A stretch of DNA of 64,000 nt. Source: Aeromicrobium terrae (GTDB lineage: Bacteria; Actinomycetota; Actinomycetes; Propionibacteriales; Nocardioidaceae). The stretch lies in assembly GCF_008039565.1 (NCBI RefSeq), contig NZ_VDUX01000006.1, positions 1 through 64,000 of the forward strand, read 5' to 3'. Shown one piece after another: positions 25,863 to 34,212 of the stretch. The position numbers and the translations under genes are program-made. A model generated the notes under the pieces. The model did not search any database. It worked only from the letters and a program-made list of their open reading frames with translations, and was not told the DNA's origin. The number at the start of each line of letters is the position of its first letter. Position 1 is the first letter of the stretch.

Positions 25863-27257
25863 TAGCGAACGCAGGACCGACTGCGCAGCGCGGTACCCAC
25901 CCATGCCGTGCACCCCGCCCCCGGGCGGGGTCGAGGCCGAGCAGAGGAACAGTCCGTCGGCCAGCCAGTACGGGTTGTGCGTGACCCGTGGGCGGAAGAC
26001 GGTCTGCAGCGGCGTGCCGGCGCCGCCGGTGATGTCGCCGCCGATGTAGTTGGCGTTCTCGGCGTACGCCTCGGCCGGGTTGCGCGTGGAGATCGCGACG
26101 ATGCGGTCGCGGACGCCGGGTGCGAATCGCTCGATCTGCCGGATCACGTGCTCGGTCGCGTCGCCGGTGTAGCCGTGCGGCACGTGCGCGTACGACCAGA
26201 CCGGGTGGACGTCGCCGACCGACCGCGACGGGTCGGCGAGGTACTGCTGGCAGACGAGCACGAACGGCCGCTCCGGCATGCGCCCGGCGACGGCGTCGCT
26301 GTCGGCCGCCACGATCTCCTCGATCGTGCCGCCCGCGTGCACCGTCCCCGCGCGCCGCGCGACCTCGTTCGTCCACGGGATGCCGCCCTCGACCGCGAGG
26401 TCGACCTTGTACGCGGCCGGGCCGTGCTTCCACCGCCGCAGCGGCCTCGCCACGCGTCGCGGCAAGCGGTGGCCGGCCAGCGACAGGACCTGGTCCGGGG
26501 ACGTGTCGAACACGACGACGTCGGCCTCGGGCAGCTCGGTGACCCGGTGGCCGGTCTCGATCCGGCCACCCGCTTCGCGCAGCACCGCCTCGAGCGCGCG
26601 GGCAATGGCTGCGGACCCGCCGACGGCGACCGGCCAGCCGTAGGCGTGGCCGAAGACGCCGAACATCATCCCGAGCGCACCGGTGGTGGGCCGGTCCAGC
26701 GGGGAGATCGCGTGCGCTGCCAGGCCGGCGAACAGCCCGCGCGCCTCGTCGGTCTCCCAGCGCCGGGCGATCCAGGTGGCCGGCTGCAGCGCGCGCAGGC
26801 CGAACCGGGCCATGCCGATCGGGTGCCGCGGGATGCTGACGATCGGGCCGAACAGGTCGCCGACGAGCTGATCGGCCTGGGCCACGAGCGGCTCGTACAG
26901 CTTCCGCCAGGCCTCGCCGTCGACGCCGAGCCCGTCGGCCGTGCGCCCGACGTCCCGGTACATCGCGCCCGCGCGGCCGCCGTCGAGCGGGTGCGCGGCC
27001 TCGACGTCGGTCCACGCCCACTCCAGGCCGTACCGCTCCAGCCCCAGCGTCTGGAAGTACGGCGACGCGATGGCGGTCGGGTGCGCGGCCGAGCAGACGT
27101 CGTGCAGCAGCCCGGGGACCGTGAGCTCGGCCGACCGCATGCCGCCGCCGATCTCGTCGTTCGCCTCCAGCACCGTGACGTCAAGCCCGGCTTGGGCGAG
27201 CGCGATCGCGCACGCCAGCCCGTTGGGGCCGGAGCCGATCACGACGGCGGTGGTCAT
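25860..27257 (-). CDS. FAD-dependent oxidoreductase, phytoene desaturase-like
   Basis: A 465-residue flavoprotein starting MTTAVVIGSGPNGLACAIALAQAG, the dinucleotide-binding motif, followed by VLEANDEIGGGMRSAEL. The C-terminus has the second FAD motif, STPPGGGVHGMGGYRAAQSVL. This pattern fits the carotenoid desaturase/isomerase-like superfamily; the substrate is unknown. No carotenoid genes lie nearby, so a different lipid or isoprenoid substrate is possible. TACGGT (27264-27269, minus strand) lies six bases before the ATG, so it is probably leaderless. Its TAA stop lies within the IdeR box of fbpA. Confidence 0.85.
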   Translation of the reverse strand: MTTAVVIGSGPNGLACAIALAQAGLDVTVLEANDEIGGGMRSAELTVPGLLHDVCSAAHPTAIASPYFQTLGLERYGLEWAWTDVEAAHPLDGGRAGAMYRDVGRTADGLGVDGEAWRKLYEPLVAQADQLVGDLFGPIVSIPRHPIGMARFGLRALQPATWIARRWETDEARGLFAGLAAHAISPLDRPTTGALGMMFGVFGHAYGWPVAVGGSAAIARALEAVLREAGGRIETGHRVTELPEADVVVFDTSPDQVLSLAGHRLPRRVARPLRRWKHGPAAYKVDLAVEGGIPWTNEVARRAGTVHAGGTIEEIVAADSDAVAGRMPERPFVLVCQQYLADPSRSVGDVHPVWSYAHVPHGYTGDATEHVIRQIERFAPGVRDRIVAISTRNPAEAYAENANYIGGDITGGAGTPLQTVFRPRVTHNPYWLADGLFLCSASTPPGGGVHGMGGYRAAQSVLRSL

Positions 27258-27281
27258 GCAGACACCGTAGTGCCGCACACG

Positions 27282-27313
27282 ACGGCGCCCCACCGCGGAC
27301 GATGGGGCGCCGT
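27282..27313. terminator. Strong hairpin terminator of the PGRS-like gene
   Basis: ACGGCGCCCCA (27282-27292) and TGGGGCGCCGT (27303-27313) are perfect 11-bp complements with a ten-base loop. It lies 18 bases after the stop of the minus-strand gene at 27331, which also shields the oxidoreductase promoter. There is no U-tract, as is common in high-GC actinobacteria. Confidence 0.75.
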
Positions 27314-27330
27314 GCGTTGGTGCTGGACGG

Positions 27331-28101
27331 TCAGGAGCCGTCGGTGCCGATCAGGCCGCCGTCACCGCCGGATCCGAACCCGTCGGCGTCGCCACCGTTG
27401 CCGATGACCGCACCGCCGTCACCGCCATTGCCGATGAAGCCTCCGCCGTCACCGCCGTTGCCGATCAGGCCGGTGGAGTCGCCACCGTCGCCGATCACCC
27501 CGACGCTTCCGCCGTTGCCGAGGACGGCTCCGCCCTCGCCGCCGCTGCCGACCGTGTAGCTGTCGCCGCCGTTGCCGATCAGGCCGGCGTCGCCACCGTC
27601 GCCGGCGATGACGTCGCCGCCGCCGCCGATCAGGCCGCCGTCGCCACCGGTGCCGACGAGCGCGCCGCCGCCGAAGCCGAGCACGTCGCCGCCGTCACCG
27701 CCGGCGAGCGCGCTGTCGCCACCCTTGCCGATCAGGCCGGCGTCGCCGCCCGCGGTACCACCGTTGCCGCCGCTGCCGATCAGGCCGCCGTCACCGCCGG
27801 TGCCGAGGGCCGAGCTGCCGCCCTTGCCGAGCAGCAGGCCGGCGTCGCCACCGTCTCCGGTCGCGCTGCTCGTGCCGTTGCTGATCAGGCTCTTGACGAG
27901 CGTCTGCAGGAAGTTCGCGGACAGCTGGACGTCATCCGACGGGGCCGCCGACGGGCTTGCGGCCGGTCCGGCGAAGATCGCCGCGAGGCCGAGGACGCCG
28001 CTGCCGGCGAGGAGACCACCCTTGGTCGTGGCGGAGGCGATGTGCTCCTTGGTGGCGGACGGCCGCTTGTGGGCTCCACCCTTGATCTTCTTGTGATTCA
28101 T
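27331..28101 (-). CDS. PGRS-like glycine-repeat secreted protein
   Basis: A 256-residue protein. The N-terminal ~50 residues are basic then hydrophobic (GGLLAGSGVLGLAAIFAGPAA), resembling a long signal peptide or anchor. A short linker follows (DDVQLSANFLQTLVKSLIS). From about residue 80 to the end it consists of imperfect Gly-Gly-X repeats of the kind GGDGGLIGxGG and GGDAGLIGNGGDS. The pattern recalls the PGRS domains of mycobacterial PE_PGRS proteins but there is no PE domain. Such repeats are predicted to form a compact polyglycine-helix or beta-roll sheet; the role here is unknown. A moderate ribosome site (GAAAGG) precedes the ATG. Confidence 0.8.
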   Translation of the reverse strand: MNHKKIKGGAHKRPSATKEHIASATTKGGLLAGSGVLGLAAIFAGPAASPSAAPSDDVQLSANFLQTLVKSLISNGTSSATGDGGDAGLLLGKGGSSALGTGGDGGLIGSGGNGGTAGGDAGLIGKGGDSALAGGDGGDVLGFGGGALVGTGGDGGLIGGGGDVIAGDGGDAGLIGNGGDSYTVGSGGEGGAVLGNGGSVGVIGDGGDSTGLIGNGGDGGGFIGNGGDGGAVIGNGGDADGFGSGGDGGLIGTDGS

Positions 28102-28226
28102 GTGCAGGGGACCTTTCGGGAGTGGTGACCCGTCCCCCGCAACGGCTCACAAGGCACAACTGGGAGTAGATGCATGCTGCCACGATTTCAACGATCTCGC
28201 GCCCCTAAGGTGACGCGGCCGGCGCG

Positions 28227-29960
28227 CTACCGCGCGGAGTCGTCGGTCCGTGCAACCACCCGGAACGGCAGGCTCCCGTCCCAGGGCTGCCGGCTGATCA
28301 TCTCGGCGACGTCGACCTCGCCGGACTCGATCAGGCCGGTCGCGGCGTCGTGGATCCGGTACTGCTGCACCGGCCGCCCCATGGGCGGCGACTCCATCAT
28401 GATCACCCGCAGGTCGCCGGGCGCGAACCCGCAGCGCTCCTGGACGGCGGCGAGGAGCGCCTCGTGGTGCAGGTGCCCGTCGCCGAAGTTCCAGCCAATC
28501 GCCGATCCGGCCACCATCTCGCCGTCGAGGACCAGCCGGTCCTCGTGGTCGTCGGCGGCGTGCGGGTACAGGCCCGCCATCGCGCGCCCGTGCGGGTGCA
28601 AGCCGCGCCAGGCGCCGAGCTTGCCCATCATCAGGTCCACGGCCTCCGGCGGGTACAGCCGCGCGAGCTGGCGCTGCGGGAGCTGGGCCGCCTTGGCGAT
28701 CTTCTGCGCGTAGACCTCCTCGGCCTCCGGCCGGAACAGCCAGACCGACGTCGCCCAGGTGCCCGCGTAGTAGCGCATCGACGGCAGGAACGACCACTGG
28801 TCCGGACGCACGTTGCCCCAGGCCACGGCGGCCACGATCAGCGCGAGCAGCCCGTAGACGAGGAGCGGCTGGGTGACGTCGCCGAACCCGTAGTCGGAGT
28901 ACTCGCCGAACAGCACCCAGGCGCCGAACATCATCATCACGTTCCACTCCAGCGGGACGCCCATCGGAATCGCGCTGAGGATGTTGAGGTGGAAGAGCGT
29001 GATGACCAGCAGGGCCACGAGGGTCAACCAGCCGCCGGTCGACAGCAGCAGCACGAGGGGGATGCCGAACTCGACGACCGTTCCTGCGTGCGCGACGAAC
29101 CGTGCGTACGGCGACGGCGTGACGTCCTCCTTCACGTCGCGCCACAGGAACGGCTTGAGGAACGGCGGCACGAGCGGCGAGTTCGCCAGCATCGTGGCGA
29201 CGACGTACGGGAAGTGGTCATTGAGCTTCGACGTCGCGGCACCCCACCAGATGGCGACCATGATCAGCTTCGCCGCGACGATCATGTCGACGAACGGGAA
29301 GAAGAAGACCAGCAGCGTCACCCAGTAGTGCTCCGCGCGGGCGGCCAGGAAGATCGTCTTGTCGCGCAGGCCGAGCAGGGGCAGCAGGACTGCGAGCGGC
29401 ACGAGTCGGTGCGGCTCGAGGATCGCGAACCCGTCGCCGTTCAAGCCCGTCACCAGGCGGTCGGCAGGGGCGAGCAGCGCGTAGAGCGCCGCGGCGATCA
29501 CGCCCAGGTAGAGCACCACGTCGACGATCGTCCGCCGCGAGCCGCGGGTGAGGGGAACGCGGTCCGGCCACGGAGGCAGCCGGATGGTGCCGGGCCGGAG
29601 CCAGTACAGGAACGTCCCGATCGGCGGCAGGAACCGCAGCGTCAGCGGCCCGAAGCCGCAGCCGAAGCCGAGGACCTCGAACATCAGCGTCCAGAGGATG
29701 ACCTTCTGGAAGACGACCGGCTGGTTCCACCAGTCCGACAGGTCGCCCAGACCGCCGATGCCCGGCGTCGACGCGGCGAACAGCAGCCCGCCGAGCATGT
29801 AGAGCCCGATCTTCAGGACGTAGAGCAGGTACACGGCGTACGGGGTGCCGAAGCCGTTGGTGGCCCAGTGCTGCTGGAGGGCCTTGGTGCGCTCGGCGCG
29901 CGGCTTGGCGCGCCACTCCTCGACGTCGAGGTCCGGCAGGTTCGGTGAGACGAGACCCAT
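28227..29960 (-). CDS. DUF3556 multi-pass membrane protein
   Basis: A 577-residue protein beginning MGLVSPNLPDLDVEEWRAKPRAER, then about eight membrane helices over residues 45-380 and a soluble C-terminal region of ~200 residues (LPQRQLARLYPPEAVDLMMGKLGAWRGLHPHGRAM, then SVQ-type basic segments). This matches the DUF3556 family of actinobacterial transmembrane proteins as I remember it; no function is established. TAGTCT (29967-29972, minus strand) lies six bases before the ATG, so it is probably leaderless. The start lies only 18 bases from that of the divergent DNase IV gene, so the promoters overlap. Confidence 0.8.
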   Translation of the reverse strand: MGLVSPNLPDLDVEEWRAKPRAERTKALQQHWATNGFGTPYAVYLLYVLKIGLYMLGGLLFAASTPGIGGLGDLSDWWNQPVVFQKVILWTLMFEVLGFGCGFGPLTLRFLPPIGTFLYWLRPGTIRLPPWPDRVPLTRGSRRTIVDVVLYLGVIAAALYALLAPADRLVTGLNGDGFAILEPHRLVPLAVLLPLLGLRDKTIFLAARAEHYWVTLLVFFFPFVDMIVAAKLIMVAIWWGAATSKLNDHFPYVVATMLANSPLVPPFLKPFLWRDVKEDVTPSPYARFVAHAGTVVEFGIPLVLLLSTGGWLTLVALLVITLFHLNILSAIPMGVPLEWNVMMMFGAWVLFGEYSDYGFGDVTQPLLVYGLLALIVAAVAWGNVRPDQWSFLPSMRYYAGTWATSVWLFRPEAEEVYAQKIAKAAQLPQRQLARLYPPEAVDLMMGKLGAWRGLHPHGRAMAGLYPHAADDHEDRLVLDGEMVAGSAIGWNFGDGHLHHEALLAAVQERCGFAPGDLRVIMMESPPMGRPVQQYRIHDAATGLIESGEVDVAEMISRQPWDGSLPFRVVARTDDSAR

Positions 29961-29978
29961 AGAGGGAGACTAGCGATC

Positions 29979-30767
29979 ATGATCACCATCGGAGCCCACG
30001 TCGACCAGGTCGATCCGATCGCCGAGGCCGCGGCCCGCGACGTCGCGCTGGTCCAGTTCTTCCTCGGCAACCCGCAGGGCTACAAGGGGCCGGAGGTGAA
30101 GTACGCCGGCGGCGCCGAGCAGCTCAAGGCCGACGCCGAGAAGGCCGGCGTCGACCTCTACGTCCACGCGCCGTACCTCGTGAACGTGGCCACCACCAAC
30201 AACCGCATCCGCATCCCGTCGCGCAAGCTGCTGCAGAAGCACGTCGACGGTGCGGCCGAGATCGGCGCCAAGGGCCTGATCGTGCACGGCGGTCACCTGG
30301 AGGCCGGCGAGGACCCCGCCATCGGCTTCGACAACTGGCGCAAGGCCATCGAGGCCACCGACCTCAAGGTCCCCGTGCTGATCGAGAACACCGCGGGTGG
30401 TGACAACGCCATGACGCGCTACCTCGACCGCATCGCCGGCGTCTTCGACGCCATCTCGTCGGCGTCGGGCTCCGAGAACGTCGGGTTCTGCCTGGACACC
30501 TGCCACGCGCATGCCGGCGGCAACGCGTTGGAGACCATCGTCGACGACGTCAAGAAGATCACGGGCCGCATCGACCTCGTGCACTGCAACGACAGCCGCG
30601 ACGCCTTCGACTCCGGCGCCGACCGCCACACCAACCTCGGCCAGGGCCACGTCGACCCCGATCTGCTCACCGCGATCGTCCGCGACGCCGGTGCCCCGGT
30701 CATCCTCGAGACACCCGGCGACGGTCATCTGGACGACATCGCCTGGCTGCAGGATCGGCTCGGCTAG
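29979..30767 (+). CDS. nfo: Deoxyribonuclease IV (AP endonuclease family 2)
   Basis: A 262-residue zinc-dependent TIM-barrel endonuclease that cuts DNA 5' of abasic sites in base-excision repair. Metal-binding residues are visible in order: YVHAPYLVN, VHGGHLEAG, VLIENTAGG, CLDTCHAHAGG, VHCNDSRDAFDSGADRHTNLGQGH and VILETPGDGH. Length is normal for bacterial Nfo. It is divergent from the DUF3556 gene, and its stop overlaps that of the convergent epimerase gene by four bases. The ribosome site GAGGGAG is about ten bases before the ATG. Confidence 0.94.
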   Translation: MITIGAHVDQVDPIAEAAARDVALVQFFLGNPQGYKGPEVKYAGGAEQLKADAEKAGVDLYVHAPYLVNVATTNNRIRIPSRKLLQKHVDGAAEIGAKGLIVHGGHLEAGEDPAIGFDNWRKAIEATDLKVPVLIENTAGGDNAMTRYLDRIAGVFDAISSASGSENVGFCLDTCHAHAGGNALETIVDDVKKITGRIDLVHCNDSRDAFDSGADRHTNLGQGHVDPDLLTAIVRDAGAPVILETPGDGHLDDIAWLQDRLG

Positions 30768-31789
30768 AGCAGATCCTTCTCGAGGGCGTCCTCGATCCAC
30801 GGGATCAGCTCGTCGAGCATCTCGTCGAGCGTCACCTTGGCCTCGAACCCGATCAGGTCACGTGCCTTGTCGACCGACGGGATGCGCTTCTGGACGTCGT
30901 GCTCGAACGGGTCGTCGTGCGCGACGCGCAAGGGCTCGTCCGGGCCCTTGATCTTGCGCCAGACCGCCTCGGCCAGCTCGAGCACCGTGGTGGGCGTGGG
31001 CGTGGAGATGTTGAAGTCCTCGTTCGTGGCGGCCTCGTGCTCCATCGTCGCGATGATGCCGGCGGCGAGGTCGGAGCCGTGCGTGTAGCAGCGCACCTGG
31101 CTGCCGTCTCCGAGGATGTGCAGCGGATCCTGACCCTTGAGCAGCTTCTGGATCAGGTCGGGCACGACGTGGCTCAGCGCGAGCTTGACGTTGCCGGACT
31201 CCTCCGCGACGTCGCCAAGCGCGCGGGTCTCGCCGACGCCGACGGCGTTGAACGGCCGGACGATCGTGTACGGCAGCTTGTACTGCTGCCACGCGGCGCG
31301 GGCCCAGTACTCGACGGCCAGCTTCTGGAAGCCGTAGCTCGAGCCGGGCGGCGGGATGGTCAGCTCGTCGCCCTCGACGGACGGCCACCGGTCCGTGGAC
31401 CCGTACGCCATCGAGCTGGACAGGTACGTGACCTTCTTGAGCTGACCCTTCGGGAACACCTTGATCGCCGCGTCGCACGACGACGCGATGATGCGCTCGT
31501 TGATCGCCATCAGGTCGTACGCGTGGGCGTGGAAGTACGAGATGCCGCCGATCATCGCCGCGGCGGCGATGAGGTGGTCGCAGCCGTCGAGCAGCTCGAC
31601 CATCAGGTCGGTGTCGCGGGCGTCGCCCTCCACGAAGTGGTAGTTCGGGTGGTCGTCGTACGAGCGCTGCACCGGCCCGTACTTGCTGAAGTTGTCGATC
31701 CCGACGACGTCCCAGCCCTTGGCCAGCATGGCCTCGACGAGGTAGCCACCGATGAAACCGGCGGACCCGGTCATGAGCACCTTGGGCAT
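30764..31789 (-). CDS. NAD-dependent nucleotide-sugar epimerase/dehydratase
   Basis: A 341-residue extended short-chain dehydrogenase with the NAD motif MTGSAGFIGGYLVEAM and catalytic YGFQK (Tyr-x3-Lys) in SSYGFQKLAVEYW. Preference for a nucleotide sugar is inferred from the family and from the partner upstream. Its ATG at 31789 shares one base with the stop of the nucleotide-sugar dehydrogenase gene (TGATG), so the two are coupled and probably act in sequence, oxidation then epimerisation or decarboxylation, to supply a sugar for the nearby glycosyltransferase or an envelope polymer. Confidence 0.88.
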   Translation of the reverse strand: MPKVLMTGSAGFIGGYLVEAMLAKGWDVVGIDNFSKYGPVQRSYDDHPNYHFVEGDARDTDLMVELLDGCDHLIAAAAMIGGISYFHAHAYDLMAINERIIASSCDAAIKVFPKGQLKKVTYLSSSMAYGSTDRWPSVEGDELTIPPPGSSYGFQKLAVEYWARAAWQQYKLPYTIVRPFNAVGVGETRALGDVAEESGNVKLALSHVVPDLIQKLLKGQDPLHILGDGSQVRCYTHGSDLAAGIIATMEHEAATNEDFNISTPTPTTVLELAEAVWRKIKGPDEPLRVAHDDPFEHDVQKRIPSVDKARDLIGFEAKVTLDEMLDELIPWIEDALEKDLL

Positions 31790-33006
31790 CAGATGCGAAC
31801 TCCCTGCTCGAAGAGGTTCCACACGTCGGCGACCGGTGCGGAGATGTCGAGGCCACGGTAGTCGGGGTGCGGCGTCGCGATGATGACGAGGTCGGCCTTC
31901 TCGAGCACCTCGTCGAGCGGGCGCAGCTCCGGGTCCGTGGTGACGTACGGGTCGGTGGTGAGCACCTCGCCCGCCTTGAAGGTGAGGATGCGCTTGAGCT
32001 TGTAGGACAGGCTCTCGCGGGTGTCGTCGGAGCCACCCTTGAACGCCATGCCGAGGATCGCGACCGTCATCGTGGACAGGTCGTACTTCTCCTCCAGCCG
32101 GCTGACGACGTGCAGCGGCAGGCCCTCGTTGACGAGCATCGCGGCGTGGCCGAGCGCGAAGTTGTTGTCGTTGAACGCGCCCAGCTGCATCGTGTCCTTG
32201 AACAGGCACGGGCCGGCGGCGAAGCCGGCGCGCGGCATGTGCTTGGCGCGGTCGTAGTCCTGCGTGATGGCTCGGCGGATCTCCTCGAAGTCGAGGCCGC
32301 GCTCGTTGGCCATCATGTAGAACTGGTTGACCGTGGCGAACTGGATGTAGCGGTAGACGTTCGTGAACAGCTTCGCCAGCTCCGCCTCCTCCGGGCCCGT
32401 GTAGACGAGCTTGTCGGCGAGCACGCCGAACAGCTCGGTGGCGCGGGCCTTGGCGGACTCGGTGCGGGTGCCGATGATCTGCGGGAGCGAGTACAGCTCC
32501 TCCATCGCGTGTCCCTCGAGGATGCGCTCGGGACAGAACGCGACGTCGACGTCGATCCCGCCCTCGGCGAACTTGCGCTCGATCAGCGCGGTGACGCCCG
32601 GGTACACGGTGCTGCGCAGCACGACGAGCTGACCGTCGCGGAAGTGCTCGAAGCAGGCGGAGAGCGCGCGGGGCAGCGAGTTGGGGTCGGGGTTCAGGTG
32701 CTCGTCGACCGGGGTGCCAATGACCACGATGACGTGGCGGGCGCTGCCGACGACGGAGGCGTCCGTGCTGGCGACCAGGCGGCCGGCGTCGACGGCCTCA
32801 CGCAACGCCTCCTCGGCGCCGGGCTCGTCGAACGGCATCGTGCCGTCGTTGACGGTCTTCACGGTGAGCTCGTTCAGGTCGTACGCGGCCACGTTCTGGC
32901 CCTCCTTGGCGAACGCGATCGCCAACGGAAGACCCACACGGCCGCAGCCGCCGACGACGACGACGTCGCGCTCGAACGCAGGAGAATCAGCAGAGGGGGA
33001 AGTCAC
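31789..33006 (-). CDS. UDP-glucose/GDP-mannose-type dehydrogenase
   Basis: A 405-residue enzyme that oxidises the C6 hydroxyl of a nucleotide sugar to a carboxylate with two NAD. The N-terminal NAD fold is VVVGGCGRVGLPLAIAFAKEG. The catalytic Cys lies in AGFAAGPCLFKDT (about residue 265). The C-terminal domain has MAFKGGSDDTRESLSYKL, typical of the family. The exact sugar nucleotide cannot be told from the sequence alone. It is the first gene of a two-gene unit with the epimerase and is divergent from the glycosyltransferase at 33055. Confidence 0.9.
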   Translation of the reverse strand: MTSPSADSPAFERDVVVVGGCGRVGLPLAIAFAKEGQNVAAYDLNELTVKTVNDGTMPFDEPGAEEALREAVDAGRLVASTDASVVGSARHVIVVIGTPVDEHLNPDPNSLPRALSACFEHFRDGQLVVLRSTVYPGVTALIERKFAEGGIDVDVAFCPERILEGHAMEELYSLPQIIGTRTESAKARATELFGVLADKLVYTGPEEAELAKLFTNVYRYIQFATVNQFYMMANERGLDFEEIRRAITQDYDRAKHMPRAGFAAGPCLFKDTMQLGAFNDNNFALGHAAMLVNEGLPLHVVSRLEEKYDLSTMTVAILGMAFKGGSDDTRESLSYKLKRILTFKAGEVLTTDPYVTTDPELRPLDEVLEKADLVIIATPHPDYRGLDISAPVADVWNLFEQGVRI

Positions 33007-33054
33007 CCGGACACTCTAGATGGAGCCGGTCAGTCCGCGGGTAGGGTTCCGCGC

Positions 33055-34119
33055 ATGCACATCGTCTTCGACGCGTTCGGCATCAAGCCGGGCAGCGGTT
33101 CGATCGTCATCGGCAACATGGTGCAGGGGTGGTCGGAGCTCCCGCACGGCGACCGGATCACCGTCCTCACCGAGGGTGAGTCGCCGTTCCCGCTGCCGCC
33201 GGGCGTCGAGCTCCAGTCCGTCGAGTCGCCCGTCTCGGGCAAGCTCGGCACCGCCTGGCGCCGCTCGTTCGGGCTGCGCCGGAAGACGAAGGCCATCGGC
33301 GCCGACGCCGTCGTCTGCGCGGTCACCGCGAGCGCGCTCGCCGGCACGAAGGCGAAGCGCGCCGTCGTCGTCCACGACCTCCGCCACGAGCTGCGCCCGG
33401 CCCAGTTCAGCCGTCAGTCCCGCGCCGTGCGGGCCGTCACCTGGGGCTGGTCGCTGCGCACCGCCGACGCGGTCTTCACCATCACCGGCCGCACGCAGGA
33501 CGACCTCGAGAAGTCCCGCCCGTGGCTCAAGGGCCGCACCACGGTCGCGTACTACGGCGCCGACCACGTCGACACCTGGGGCGAGCCGAAGCCGGAGTCC
33601 CCGCCGTGGGCGGTGGCGTTCGGCCAGACGTCCAACAAGAACGTGCACGAGGTGCTGCACGGCTGGGCTCTGTTCTGCGAGAAGAACGACGACATGACGC
33701 TGCGTCTCGTCGCCATGAGCAAGGCCGACCGCGAGGTCTGCACCGCGCTGGTCGCCGAGCTCGGCATCCAGGACCGCGTCGAGCTGATGCCGTTCCTCGA
33801 GGACAAGGAGTTCCAGCGCTGCTTCACCGGCGCCAGCCTGGTGATCTTCCCGTCCGACTTCGAAGGCTTCGGCCTCCCGGCCATCGAGGCCCTGCGACTC
33901 CGCGTCCCTGTGGTCATCTCCACGGACCCGGCCGTCGTGGAGATCAGCGGCGGTCACGCCACCATCGCCCACGACATCCGGCCCGAGACGCTGGCGGCCG
34001 CGATGCACGAGGCCCTGGAGCGCACCCCCGAGCAGCTGGACGCCGGTCGCGAGTACACCGAGTCGTTCAAGTGGTCGAAGATGGCGCAGACCATCCGCGA
34101 CGGCATCCTCGCCTCCTGA
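33055..34119 (+). CDS. Glycosyltransferase family 1/4-like protein
   Basis: A 354-residue GT-B glycosyltransferase. The C-terminal donor-binding half carries VIFPSDFEGFGLPAIEAL, the E-x7-E motif of retaining GT4 enzymes, followed by ISTDPAVVEISGGHATI. The N-terminal acceptor half begins MHIVFDAFGIKPGSGSIVIGN. Acceptor unknown, although the neighbouring nucleotide-sugar enzymes suggest envelope polysaccharide or glycolipid work. TAGGGT (33042-33047) is seven bases before the ATG, so the transcript is probably leaderless. The frame stays open far upstream but only as antisense of the neighbouring genes. Confidence 0.88.
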   Translation: MHIVFDAFGIKPGSGSIVIGNMVQGWSELPHGDRITVLTEGESPFPLPPGVELQSVESPVSGKLGTAWRRSFGLRRKTKAIGADAVVCAVTASALAGTKAKRAVVVHDLRHELRPAQFSRQSRAVRAVTWGWSLRTADAVFTITGRTQDDLEKSRPWLKGRTTVAYYGADHVDTWGEPKPESPPWAVAFGQTSNKNVHEVLHGWALFCEKNDDMTLRLVAMSKADREVCTALVAELGIQDRVELMPFLEDKEFQRCFTGASLVIFPSDFEGFGLPAIEALRLRVPVVISTDPAVVEISGGHATIAHDIRPETLAAAMHEALERTPEQLDAGREYTESFKWSKMAQTIRDGILAS

Positions 34120-34120
34120 G

Positions 34121-34136
34121 TGTGACCTGATTCACA
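34121..34136. promoter_or_regulatory. CRP/GlxR-type cAMP receptor box
   Basis: TGTGACCTGATTCACA is a perfect match to TGTGA-N6-TCACA. It lies just after the glycosyltransferase stop and is centred about 84 bases before the predicted fprA start, a position from which a cAMP receptor protein often activates. Confidence 0.75.
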
Positions 34137-34212
34137 TCACCGCAGGTCAGGCACGGTCCACATGGTGGAACGTGTTCTAGTTCGTTTGTCAGGGCCCCCT
34201 AAGTTTGAGCCC

